From: JANSWY01 sp965243755
GTDB lineage: Bacteria > Bacteroidota > Bacteroidia > Cytophagales > Cyclobacteriaceae
Length of the DNA stretch: 64,000 nt
Direction of reading: 5' to 3'
Assembly (NCBI GenBank): GCA_965243755.1
Contig: CBDEVW010000005.1
Coordinates: 310,001-374,000, forward strand
Shown here: piece after piece, positions 42,890 through 51,324 of the stretch
Numbering within the stretch: the stretch's first letter is position 1
Layout: each line of letters begins with the position of its first letter
The notes under the pieces: generated by a model
What the model saw: only the letters and a program-made list of their open reading frames with translations
The model's database searches: none
What the model was told of the DNA's origin: nothing
Position numbers and translations under genes: made by a program

Positions 42890-43063
42890 ATGAAAAAACT
42901 ATTACTTTTACTTGCTTTAACAGGTTTCTTCGCCGCATGCGAAATGCAGGAGGACCTTGATGAAATTGATGTTGAACAACCTACCACCACTGATGAGGAT
43001 GATGAGGCTGATACAGGTGATCTTGGTATCGTAGTACAAGTTTCAGTTGAAATTAATGGATAA
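42890..43063 (+). CDS. small acidic lipoprotein, 57 residues
   Basis: A short gene encoding a lipoprotein: MKKLLLLLALTGFFAAC is a signal peptide with lipobox FAAC, and Cys 17 becomes the lipidated N-terminus. The mature part is about 41 residues and very acidic (EDLDEIDVEQ, TDEDDEADTGD), ending in GIVVQVSVEING. No family is recognised. It lies 33 bp upstream of the TPR lipoprotein gene in the same direction and may be cotranscribed. The signal peptide gives good support despite the small size. Confidence 0.75.
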   Translation: MKKLLLLLALTGFFAACEMQEDLDEIDVEQPTTTDEDDEADTGDLGIVVQVSVEING

Positions 43064-43096
43064 CAGGTGCCCATAATTCTACCATATCAATGCTTT

Positions 43097-44314
43097 ATGA
43101 CCAGATTTGCCAGGTATTTTTTAATACTGGTGTTGGTGTTAGCTTTCGGCTGTTCCGAAAGTGAGGAGCAGGATGCTGCAGAACTGAATAGTATTGCGAG
43201 AGAGCTAATTCCATCAGATCTGTCGCAGGCTAAAGTCTATGCGTTCAGTGCACTGGAAGTTGCAGAAGATAAAGCTAATCAATACGAGTCTTATTTTCTC
43301 CTTGGCTATATCGAAAACAAGTTGGGCAACACTGGCGTAGCGATCTCTCACTACATGGAGGCCATTGAGTTGTATCCTGAGGATGAAAAATCAATGCTTG
43401 CCCGTAAAAATCTGGGAAGAATTTTTCAGCAACTTGGTAATTATAACCTGGCCATATTTCACTATTTGCAGGCCTTCGAATATGCCGTTGATGAAAATAG
43501 AATTGAATTCCTGATTTTATTAGGTAGATCTTACATGAACCTTGGAGACCTAAATGTTGCACAGGAGTATTTCCATCAGGCAATTTCAGAAAGCAGAAAT
43601 GGGAATTATACAAAATGGGTAGCCGTTTCGCTCAATCTGGAAGGGCTGAGGTCGAGAAAGGCAGGCGACCTGGAGCGAGCTAGAAAATACTATCTGGAGG
43701 TGATTGAAATGAAAGAGGACCCTTCTCTACAAAGGAGAATTGGTATCGCATATCACAACCTGGGAGATAGTTACCTGGTAGAGGGCGACATTGAAAAGGC
43801 AATCCAATACCTGGAATTAGCGCTACCCTACAGAAAAAAGAATAGTGCTTTGTTCCTTACAAATATGGACCTGGGTGAGTGCCACTTGAAGTTGGGCGAC
43901 TTAAAAAGAGCAGAGGTATACCTAAACAAAGCAGGTGAATTGTATTCATCGATAACACCAAGCCCGGATAAAATTAAAATATTCCAGCACCTGACTAACC
44001 TTAATCAGGCACTGGGAAATAAAGACAAAGCTTTAGAGTACTCAAATAAGTTCAGTTCTGAAACGACCAATTATTTTCAAACCAGAGATGAATATCTACA
44101 GGCCACCAGTATAGCGGCTGTGAAGTCTTATGCTCACTTATATGAAGCAGGTCTTTCTAACAAACGTGTGATCAAAAAAACAGTATACTCCATATGGGCG
44201 ATAGCTTTGGGCGGAGTGTTTAGTTTGGCTCTGATGATTTTCTTGTGGTTCAGATATGTTCGAAGAAGAAGCCGAATGAAAATTGAATTTATGAAATTAG
44301 TAGAGGGACTGTAA
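43097..44314 (+). CDS. TPR-repeat lipoprotein with C-terminal membrane segment
   Basis: About 405 residues from the ATG at 43097. The start MTRFARYFLILVLVLAFGC gives a lipobox AFGC. At least six tetratricopeptide repeats span about 40-340, for example GYIENKLGNTGVAISHYMEA, GDSYLVEGDIEKAIQYLELA and GECHLKLGDLKRAEVYLNKA. A membrane segment follows near 372-392, then a short basic cytoplasmic tail. The layout matches the sensor part of TPR-type histidine kinases or LuxR-like regulators in this phylum, but no output domain follows. Confidence 0.82.
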   Translation: MTRFARYFLILVLVLAFGCSESEEQDAAELNSIARELIPSDLSQAKVYAFSALEVAEDKANQYESYFLLGYIENKLGNTGVAISHYMEAIELYPEDEKSMLARKNLGRIFQQLGNYNLAIFHYLQAFEYAVDENRIEFLILLGRSYMNLGDLNVAQEYFHQAISESRNGNYTKWVAVSLNLEGLRSRKAGDLERARKYYLEVIEMKEDPSLQRRIGIAYHNLGDSYLVEGDIEKAIQYLELALPYRKKNSALFLTNMDLGECHLKLGDLKRAEVYLNKAGELYSSITPSPDKIKIFQHLTNLNQALGNKDKALEYSNKFSSETTNYFQTRDEYLQATSIAAVKSYAHLYEAGLSNKRVIKKTVYSIWAIALGGVFSLALMIFLWFRYVRRRSRMKIEFMKLVEGL

Positions 44315-44331
44315 CCCTCAGCTATTAATCA

Positions 44332-44357
44332 GGGATACCACTTGTGTGTAGTATCCC
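44332..44357. terminator. hairpin between convergent genes
   Basis: Arms GGGATAC and GTATCCC with a 12-base loop lie between the TPR gene and arsM. There is no T run, so terminator function is uncertain. Confidence 0.35.
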
Positions 44358-44369
44358 CCAAGCCAACCC

Positions 44370-45269
44370 CTAGCAGCATCCATTATTTTCGTTTCCAGCA
44401 CAACAGGATGATTCAGAAGAATCTGATGAGCAACAAGTGCTCTCAGTGGAATCACAACAGGAGCCCTCCTCAAGTTTGTCTGCGGTAACTGTTATGCTGT
44501 AGATGTTTGAACCAGACTTTCGAAAATCATCAAGTTCCTTTCTTGAAGCATATTGCAATAACGTTTCATCTGAAAGCTCAATTATTCGTTCTTTTTTAAT
44601 GCTTATATTTTTGAAACCAGCTGATTTGATAATGCCCAGATACCTACCCTTCTCACTAGCACCAGCAATGCATCCTGCATATAATTCTGCAGCCTTCAAT
44701 ACACCATCAGGAAGTTGTCCGGAATAAACGATATCTGAAATGCTAAAATGACCTCCGGCCTTGAGGATTCTGTAGATTTCCTGATATGCCTTTTCTTTGT
44801 CTGGGACCAGGTTCAACACACAGTTTGAGATCACCACATCTGCAACATTATCTTCAATGGGGGTCATTGATTCTATTTCCCCCAGAACAAATTCAACATT
44901 TTGGTATCCGAGTTTCTGGTTGTTTTGCCATGCCTTGATGACCATTTCTGGAGTCATGTCTATTCCGATGACCTTGCCTTCTGGACCAACCAGATTCCTG
45001 GCAATAAAAACATCATTTCCAGCTCCTGACCCAAGGTCCACCACAGTATGCCCCTCTTCAATCACAGCAATTTCTGTAGGTATTCCACAGCCCAGCGCAA
45101 GGTCTGCTTTATCAAAGTAACCCTCAATATAATCATACCGGTCAACCATTGCATTTTGATCGGAATTACCGCAGCAGCCCTCTCCATTACAACATCCTCC
45201 AGAAATTTCCCCAGTTGCAATTTGACCATACGACTCTTTAATACTTGTTTTGATTTGATCTTCTTTCAT
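44370..45269 (-). CDS. arsM: arsenite S-adenosylmethionine methyltransferase, cysteine-rich
   Basis: Cytoplasmic enzyme that methylates arsenite. The SAM-binding motif VVDLGSGAGNDVFIA is near residue 73. The two internal arsenic-binding cysteines expected in ArsM are seen in VISNCVLNL and ELYAGCIAGA. An N-terminal motif GGCCNGEGCCG near 20-30 and a C-terminal tail with four CC pairs in the last 30 residues add many thiols. The 299 residues are slightly long because of the tail. The gene lies downstream of the SigZ-type sigma factor, and two copies of a repeated element precede it. Confidence 0.93.
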   Translation of the reverse strand: MKEDQIKTSIKESYGQIATGEISGGCCNGEGCCGNSDQNAMVDRYDYIEGYFDKADLALGCGIPTEIAVIEEGHTVVDLGSGAGNDVFIARNLVGPEGKVIGIDMTPEMVIKAWQNNQKLGYQNVEFVLGEIESMTPIEDNVADVVISNCVLNLVPDKEKAYQEIYRILKAGGHFSISDIVYSGQLPDGVLKAAELYAGCIAGASEKGRYLGIIKSAGFKNISIKKERIIELSDETLLQYASRKELDDFRKSGSNIYSITVTADKLEEGSCCDSTESTCCSSDSSESSCCAGNENNGCC

Positions 45270-45437
45270 GTGTGTATAATTTTGATTTTAACTGTCACAT
45301 GCCTGCGTGCCGCAATACCGCCACTTCGGCATGCAGGCATGGAATTCGCAGTAGCTGAAAACTAACCTGTTATGCATATCTAACCTCAATATTCACCACC
45401 GGTTGGTGTGTGCTAACTTATGCTCATTTCATGTGTA
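45266..45437 (-). repeat. repeat copy A, leader of arsM
   Basis: About 170 bp ending at the arsM start codon. It contains a 14-bp stem (45298-45311 with 45328-45341, arms based on TGCCTGCGTGCC) and a distal part with CACCGGTTGGTG. About 85 bp next to the start codon match copy C almost base for base in inverted orientation. The middle part has diverged, and the distal part matches copies B and C. Confidence 0.8.
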
Positions 45438-45457
45438 TATAACTGTTACTGGCAAGT

Positions 45458-45560
45458 CCTCACGAAATTCACATTTCCCACAACATCAACCAGATAAGCG
45501 ATTTCAACTTGAATATTCATCATCGGTTGGTGTAGGGAGATCATGCTCATTTCATAGGTT
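45458..45560 (-). repeat. repeat copy B, partial
   Basis: Carries the start-codon-distal half of the element, including CAACCAGATAAGC and CATCGGTTGGTG, then ATGCTCATTTCAT as in copy A. It lacks the hairpin half. It lies in tandem with copy A between sigZ and arsM. Confidence 0.75.
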
Positions 45561-45615
45561 TTTACTTGAAAGACAGAAACCAATAAAAAAGACGCATGGT
45601 AGGAGTAAAAAATTA

Positions 45616-46176
45616 TTAAGGCAATTCAGGTCCACAACCTGAGCAAGAATCCGAGCCTGAACCGATGAGGTTTCCGTACCGATCGCTTTCCAATCTACAG
45701 CAATCAAGGATGAGCTGCTTTAACTTTTGTCGACCTCTTTGTACCCTTGATTTAAGGCCTGAGTAAGATATGTTTAGTTGATGGGCAATTTCATTTTGTG
45801 GGATACCGGCAATTTCAGAAAGAACTAATGCCTCCTTATATTTTTCCGGAAGTTTCTCAATGAATGGCCGGACGCAACAGTTGGCCACAATTTCGTTGAG
45901 TTGATGATTGAATTCTTCCGGGCTGTCAACAAGAATAGCATCAGTTTCATGGTGCTGACGAGTTCTGAATATATCATTTATGGCATTTCTTACCACGGCT
46001 AGCAGGTAATGCTTTGTGTTTTCAGCCTGATCTATTTTGTCAATATTTTGGACAATTTTGATGAAAATATTCTGCATGAGGTCATTGACGTCTTCTTCAT
46101 TTTTAAGTCGTGCAAGCGCATATTCTCTTAATCGATCATGAAAATTTTGCCAGATTTGATTTACTCGTGGGTCCAT
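45616..46176 (-). CDS. SigZ-like sigma-70 family RNA polymerase sigma factor
   Basis: A 186-residue ECF-type sigma factor. Region 2 is near 5-75 (VNDLMQNIFIKIVQNIDK and YLLAVVRNAINDIFR), and region 4 is near 105-155 (EKYKEALVLSEIAGIPQNEIAHQLNISYSGLKSR). The C-terminal tail is cysteine-bearing: ILDCCRLESDRYGNLIG followed by DSCSGCGPELP, as seen in SigZ-type factors. The cysteines could bind a metal or metalloid. It is upstream of arsM on the same strand, suggesting control of arsM; that link is inferred from position and the shared thiol theme. No anti-sigma factor is nearby. Confidence 0.88.
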   Translation of the reverse strand: MDPRVNQIWQNFHDRLREYALARLKNEEDVNDLMQNIFIKIVQNIDKIDQAENTKHYLLAVVRNAINDIFRTRQHHETDAILVDSPEEFNHQLNEIVANCCVRPFIEKLPEKYKEALVLSEIAGIPQNEIAHQLNISYSGLKSRVQRGRQKLKQLILDCCRLESDRYGNLIGSGSDSCSGCGPELP

Positions 46177-46237
46177 TTCGGTTTTTTATTGCAGGACTGT
46201 TTGATACTAGAAAAGACGCAATTTCCTTTTAAGAAAA

Positions 46238-46615
46238 TTAAGTGAGTAACTTTTCGATATCCCTACGGAACCTTTCTGTCAGGTCTCTTGTGAAGGATTT
46301 GATCAATTGCTCTTCTTTTTGATCAATCACACCATTGGCTGCAGCAATTTTTTTCATTAGATCAATAAACTCCTCATATTCTGCAGTTGGGCCATACCCA
46401 TGGCAAAAGCTGATGACTTTTTCATATACATCTTCCACGGTATGGTCATGTTCCAGTTCATAGTCAAACGACCACTTGATATTGGAGGCCCAAGGATGAT
46501 CTTTAATGATTTCTTCAAGGGCCTGCAATTGTTCCGGGTGGATTATTCCATCAGCTTTGGTAACCGCATAAAGCAGTTCCCCCAGCGTGTCATATAGTCT
46601 TTCTTTGTCAGTCAT
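46238..46615 (-). CDS. TerB-like tellurite resistance family protein
   Basis: A 125-residue helical protein. The pattern LLYAVTKADGIIHPEQLQALEEI near 14-36 and IAAANGVIDQKEEQLIKSF near 88-106 shows two copies of the acidic DG(x)I(x)xEE motif of the TerB fold, which can bind divalent metal. The biochemical role of the family is unclear. It lies 61 bp upstream of the sigma factor gene on the same strand and could be cotranscribed. Confidence 0.75.
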   Translation of the reverse strand: MTDKERLYDTLGELLYAVTKADGIIHPEQLQALEEIIKDHPWASNIKWSFDYELEHDHTVEDVYEKVISFCHGYGPTAEYEEFIDLMKKIAAANGVIDQKEEQLIKSFTRDLTERFRRDIEKLLT

Positions 46616-46780
46616 GTCGGTATTGGTGTGTGTTTACTTAAAATAATGGTTGATTATGGCGGTTCGAAATTTTTAACGCATTTTTTTTCTGAAAAGTTAT
46701 GGCAACACTAACATCCTGATTGGCCAGGGGGGTGGAATGTTATTCATCACCTGTCTTTAATATAAACATCGCAAATTCTC

Positions 46781-48357
46781 ATGAATAGGATTTTTTTACT
46801 TGTGGTATTGATATTTATTTTCAAACTGGTATCTGCTCAAAGCATTGTAATTAATGATGATGGTGCTTCAGGGGATGATTCCGCAATCCTGGAATTACAG
46901 TCTTCAGATAAGGGATTTCTGGCACCACGAATGACAACTTCTCAGAGAATTTCAATAAGCACGCCAGCTACCGGGCTATTGGTTTACGATACTGACCTAT
47001 CAGGTTACTTCCAATTCGATGGAACTGTCTGGAATGCTTATCATCAAACTGCAACAGGAACCAACTCGGGAGATGTCCCTACTAATCCCAATGAGGGAGA
47101 CAAGTACTATGAAGTAAATGATGGTAAGTTATTTATATATACTTCGGCGGGTTGGTCAGAAATAGTTACCGGCACTGCAATGGAAACTCCATATGGAGAT
47201 AAACTGGATATTACTTTTGGAACTGTCACTGGCAATAGCATAACGATTTCTTCATTCGAGGTAGATGCTGCTTATGTAGGTTATGTGGTCATAATCAATT
47301 CAGAAAACACCTTTTCAGATCTCGTCAATGGAGAAGCCGTCTACGAAAGTACTACCTATGCCAGTAATGGCGAGCAGGTAGTTTATGATGGTAGCTCCTC
47401 GGGTTCATTCTCAGTAACGCTGCTTATGGACCAGTCCACTTACTATTTTAAAATTGTACCATACACCAGTGGGAGGGTGTATGTTAATGATGAACCTACT
47501 CAAAAACTGCAACTACAACAAGTTGCTCCACTGACAGTGAAACAGATTCTGAGATTTGTATAAGTATTTCAGGAGATGTACGAACAATCAGCTCCAATCA
47601 GGTGCCAAATCATGTAACAGGTAATTTCCCAAATTATGAAGGACCAGGTGGTGAAGAGTTTCTGGCAACACCGCAATCGTCGGAGGTTGATTTTACACCT
47701 GCACTTTCGGGGAGCGCTACCTATGTGTACGATGAGACTGGAGGACCCACGCCAAGTAATCAAATTTTTTATCGGTTTGGATTTGCAAGTAATGGTATAG
47801 GTTACAACCCAATGGGGCTCAAGCCCTGGGAAAACCCCAATACAGGTGAGGAGAATTGGCAATGGCAAGCCGCTGTGGTTAATGAAGGGGACACGGACCT
47901 TGATGCCTATGGTGCTCATGTCACCTCTGCAGGCATGTATCATTACCATGGAGATATTGTAGGTCTGGCTACTGGAGAAGATGGAACAAAGCATTCCGCC
48001 ATTTATGGTTGGGCAGCAGATGGATATCCTATCTATTACAAATATGGCTACTCCGATGCAAATGACCCTACTAGTTCAATCATTGAGCTGACCTCTGGAT
48101 ATCAATTGAAAAGTGGCTCCAGAACAGGTACCGGAACTGCAGGGGAAGATTACCCTGATGGAACTTATGACGGCACATATATTCAGGATTATGAATGGGT
48201 AGATGGTGCTGGTGATCTTGATGAGTGTAATGGGAGATCGGGGGTAACTCCGGAATACCCAGCAGGAACATATTATTATGTCATTACATCCGATTTCCCT
48301 AAAGTGCCCAATTGTTTTATGGGTACTCCCAGTGACGACTTTCTAATTGGTAACTAA
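46781..48357 (+). pseudogene. frameshifted secreted YHYH-domain protein with fibre-like N-terminus
   Basis: Two frames that read as one gene of about 525 residues if one base is restored. The first part (46781-47563) has a signal peptide ending in VSAQ and a fibre-like segment GFLAPRMTTSQR..TGLLVYDTD. It ends in unnatural sequence after NDEPTQK. The second frame, open from 47494, continues with ICISISGDVRTISSNQVPNH and the YHYH domain (MYHYHGDIVGLATGEDG, GYPIYYKYGY). The break is close to a run of five A at 47502-47506 and fits a one-base deletion. It may be a true disruption or a sequencing error. YHYH proteins are exported and of unknown function. Confidence 0.82.
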
Positions 48358-48364
48358 GCATCTC

Positions 48365-48820
48365 ATGAAAAATTTAATTGGAATACTATTCATTTGTGTG
48401 GTCTCAACATCTTATTCACATGATCTGAGAATAGCCATTATAGACATCAAAGAGCGGAATGGGCAAATGATTGGAGAATTCAGGGCGGATCGGGTGGAGT
48501 TGATTAAAGCATTGGGATGTAATCTGTCAATTGAATCAATTGAAACTTACATCAAACGCAATCTTAAGATTTACAGTAATCATATCCCGGTGACAATAGA
48601 GGCAATGAATTATGAGTTGAAGGCAGATGTAATAGAAGTGACTTGCAGTTTGGTTGGGTTTGATGCATCCAGCTCAGAAATACGGGTATATAATCAAATA
48701 TTACTGGATACAATTTCGGATCACGAAAATGTAGTGATTTTCAGGCTTCATGATAAAATCAGGTCTTTTCGAATGAGTGAGGGCCGAAAGGAGATTTTAG
48801 TTAATTATAAGAACATTTAA
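48365..48820 (+). CDS. exported DUF6702-like protein, 151 residues
   Basis: Starts MKNLIGILFICVVSTSYSHD, a signal peptide of about 18 residues. The mature protein has the beta-rich character and the late FRLHDKIRSFRMSEGRKEI segment that resemble DUF6702 proteins; I am not certain of that assignment. It lies 7 bp after the YHYH gene, in the same direction, and copy C of the repeat follows it. Confidence 0.6.
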   Translation: MKNLIGILFICVVSTSYSHDLRIAIIDIKERNGQMIGEFRADRVELIKALGCNLSIESIETYIKRNLKIYSNHIPVTIEAMNYELKADVIEVTCSLVGFDASSSEIRVYNQILLDTISDHENVVIFRLHDKIRSFRMSEGRKEILVNYKNI

Positions 48821-48824
48821 TACC

Positions 48825-48993
48825 ATGATAAAAGCATGATTTTCGAACACCAACCGGTGATGAACATTGAAGCTGAAAAGGCTTATCTGGTTGATATGTT
48901 TTGGAAAATGCGAATTCCATGTCTGCATGCTAAATGGCGGCATTATGGCACGCAGGCATGTGACCGTTGAAATCAAAAATATATATACATGAA
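48825..48993 (+). repeat. repeat copy C, leader of the next gene
   Basis: The most complete copy of the element, in inverted orientation to copies A and B. Its distal part has CACCAACCGGTGATGAA and GGCTTATCTGGTTGAT. Its hairpin pairs 48918-48932 with 48946-48960. It ends on the start codon at 48989. Several base differences from copy A fall in the stem and still pair as G-T. Confidence 0.8.
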
Positions 48994-49411
48994 AAAAATA
49001 AACTTGTTAATGGCATTGCTCTTGTTTTTCACTGTACTGGCAAATGCTCAAAATGTAGGGGTCAATGAAGACGGATCTGATCCTGATGCTTCGGCAATCC
49101 TGGATGTAAGTTCCACTACCAAGGGCTTTCTGGTGCCCAGGATGACAACTTCGCAAAGAACCTCTATCGCAACACCAGCAACCGGGCTGATTGTTTATGA
49201 TACGGAGTTTGGCGGTCACTGGTATTACAACGGAACTCAATGGCAAATGATGGAATTTATAGTAACCGGTGCAGATGCCAGTGATGTTCCCACGAACCCG
49301 GCGGTTGGGCAGTTTTATTTCGATACTACGGGTGAAGACCTCTATGTATATTTAAGTACCGGTTGGGCAGAAGTGACCATCGGAACGCCTGCTTCCTCTC
49401 CATACCCCTGA
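48989..49411 (+). CDS. small secreted fibre-like protein, 140 residues
   Basis: Starts with a signal peptide MKKINLLMALLLFFTVLANAQ. The mature part matches the N-terminal module of the YHYH gene: DASAILDVSSTTKGFLVPRMTTSQR and ATGLIVYDTEFGGHWYYNG. This module is common in Bacteroidota surface proteins and phage-tail-like fibres. It has no extra domain after the module and stops at TPASSPYP. Repeat copy C runs right up to the start codon, so this gene shares its leader with arsM. The next gene starts 21 bp downstream. Confidence 0.75.
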   Translation: MKKINLLMALLLFFTVLANAQNVGVNEDGSDPDASAILDVSSTTKGFLVPRMTTSQRTSIATPATGLIVYDTEFGGHWYYNGTQWQMMEFIVTGADASDVPTNPAVGQFYFDTTGEDLYVYLSTGWAEVTIGTPASSPYP

Positions 49412-49432
49412 TATCCAAAAACAGACACTAAA

Positions 49433-51196
49433 ATGAAAAAACAAGATCAATTTCTACTTATAATATCTTTTCTACTGACATCAGTGGGATTTGGCCAGCA
49501 TGTGAAAATTGAGGAGGGAACGGACATGACCATGTCAGGAGATATCCATTTGGTTCTGAAGGACATGTCATTAACCAATGAAGCCACAATTACCGCTTCG
49601 GATGCCAACATTGTTATTAATACTGGAGCAGCCATAGACCTGAGCACTACTACAGAAATCATTTTGAACAGCTTAACCGTAGCAGGAGCTGGTGGCACCC
49701 AGCGTTTACAAGGAAGCTTCGATATTAATGATGTTTCTATTTCCAGTAATCATGTAACGACAATTGGCGATACCAGTAGTTTAACTATAAATACCAGTAT
49801 TACCAATCCTGGAGATCTTGTGGTGGAGTCTGGAGGTTCATTAATCCTGAGATCCGCCGTGAATTCATTAAGCGCAATTACTGTCTACAGAACCACTACT
49901 TTCAATAGTAGCACAGGAAAATATAGTGTTGTTGGATCACCTTTAAAGCTCAATGGGTTTGCAGTTTTAGGAACTAATGCACAGCCTTGGATATTTGAAT
50001 ACGACGAAACAGAACCGTACGATACAGACGGCTCTGCCCGATTCAAATCCCCGAGTGAAAGTACTATGACCCTTGGTAAAGGCTACTTCAGCGCCTTTAC
50101 AGGCGATGCGAATGGAGAAGTGGTTTTTTACGGTGTGCCTCAATATAAAAACCTCACCTATGCGGTTTCACGAACGGACCATGTAGGTGATGCTTCAGAT
50201 GTAGAAGGGTTTAATTTGGTGGCCAATCCTTTTACCAGTCCGATCGAATTTGACAAACTGATGAATGCCAATAGTTCCTTGCTGGAGGAAGAGACCATAT
50301 GGATTTGGGATGATATTGCTTCTAATGCCGAAGGAGGGACCAACGATGATTACATCACCATAAACACGATGGGGAACACAGACAGTCGGGGAGGCAGGTT
50401 AACAGATTGGGATGGCACCATCAATGTAGCACAAGGATTTTTTGTAAAGACAGGGTCCAGCGGCAATCTTTCGTTTAATCAGGCCATGAAAACTCACGAT
50501 GGAAATGATGACGCATCATACTTTAGGCCAGAGGAATTGGAAATTGAAAAATATTGGATTGGGATAACTTCAGAGACTGGTCTGGAGGGAACAAACGCCC
50601 TGATTGGTTTTCATCCGGAGGCAACCGAAGGCGTTGATAAACGATTTGACGCTTCCAGATTTGGTGATGCTTTGAGTTTATTCTCCGTCATTGATGACAA
50701 ACGATACGCTATTCAGGGCTTACCATCCAAATGGTTGGAAAATTCCGGGCAGATCAGATTGGGGTGTCAGATTGAGGAGGCAGGTACCTATTCGATCAGG
50801 TTACAGCGCTCAGAAAACGCCGGAGAACTACCCTTGTATTTAACAGATCATGAAACGGGGGAAACTGTTTCAATGATTGAAGAGAGTTATACATTTTCCA
50901 TTGAAGCTGGAATTTACTACGACCGATTTTCTCTGTCGGCCAGTCCAGAGGGAAATCAGGTAATACTGGGGGCTGAATCATTGCACAAAGACTTAATAGT
51001 ATATGGTTATGACAATGTTATCTATCTAAAAACACAGCAGCCGGGAGCAATTGAAGTCAGAACGCTGGACGGAAAAGTTGTTGCGAAGGAAACGTATTTA
51101 ACCGGTGGAATTGAATTGAATGTTGCGTCCGGAGGTATTTATGTAGTGGTAATAGAGACAGTAGAGGGTAAGAGTAGTTTTAAAGTAGGGTTGTGA
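49433..51196 (+). CDS. large secreted protein with T9SS-type C-terminal signal
   Basis: A 587-residue exported protein. The signal peptide is MKKQDQFLLIISFLLTSVGF. Residues 25-140 are rich in Thr, Ser, Asn and Val in a beta-helix-like pattern. A middle region follows with VVGSPLKLNGF and FNLVANPFTSPIEF, typical of Bacteroidota T9SS proteins. The last 75 residues (LIVYGYDNVIYLK to GGIYVVVIETVEGKSSFKVGL) fit a type A type IX secretion sorting domain. It is probably cotranscribed with the small fibre-like gene 21 bp upstream. Role unknown; surface adhesion or matrix is a guess. Confidence 0.8.
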   Translation: MKKQDQFLLIISFLLTSVGFGQHVKIEEGTDMTMSGDIHLVLKDMSLTNEATITASDANIVINTGAAIDLSTTTEIILNSLTVAGAGGTQRLQGSFDINDVSISSNHVTTIGDTSSLTINTSITNPGDLVVESGGSLILRSAVNSLSAITVYRTTTFNSSTGKYSVVGSPLKLNGFAVLGTNAQPWIFEYDETEPYDTDGSARFKSPSESTMTLGKGYFSAFTGDANGEVVFYGVPQYKNLTYAVSRTDHVGDASDVEGFNLVANPFTSPIEFDKLMNANSSLLEEETIWIWDDIASNAEGGTNDDYITINTMGNTDSRGGRLTDWDGTINVAQGFFVKTGSSGNLSFNQAMKTHDGNDDASYFRPEELEIEKYWIGITSETGLEGTNALIGFHPEATEGVDKRFDASRFGDALSLFSVIDDKRYAIQGLPSKWLENSGQIRLGCQIEEAGTYSIRLQRSENAGELPLYLTDHETGETVSMIEESYTFSIEAGIYYDRFSLSASPEGNQVILGAESLHKDLIVYGYDNVIYLKTQQPGAIEVRTLDGKVVAKETYLTGGIELNVASGGIYVVVIETVEGKSSFKVGL

Positions 51197-51215
51197 TTTG
51201 AGCTTTGCTTAAAAG

Positions 51216-51287
51216 TAGTCCCGGCAGGAATCGAACCTGCATCTAAAGTTTAGGAAACTTCTATTCTATCCATTGAACTACGGGACC
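51216..51287 (-). tRNA. tRNA-Arg (anticodon CCU)
   Basis: On the minus strand, starting GGTCCCGTAGTTCAATGGAT and ending in a T arm GGTTCGAATCC and the acceptor strand CGGGACT. The acceptor stem pairs over seven bases with a G-T first pair. The anticodon stem GAAGT/ACTTT closes the loop TTCCTAA, giving anticodon CCT (Arg, AGG codons). CCA is not encoded. Length 72 nt including the discriminator A. Confidence 0.93.
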
Positions 51288-51324
51288 AAAATATTATTGC
51301 ACTTCAAATCTAATCAAACACTGA

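Noticed and set aside
45266..45560. CRISPR array from the repeated sequences near arsM
   Set aside because: The copies are long, few, unevenly spaced and partly inverted elsewhere; there are no unique spacers and no cas genes.
47498..47510. programmed -1 frameshift linking the two halves of the YHYH gene
   Set aside because: The codons CAA AAA do not form a standard X XXY YYZ slippery heptamer in the zero frame, so a one-base deletion or sequencing error is simpler.
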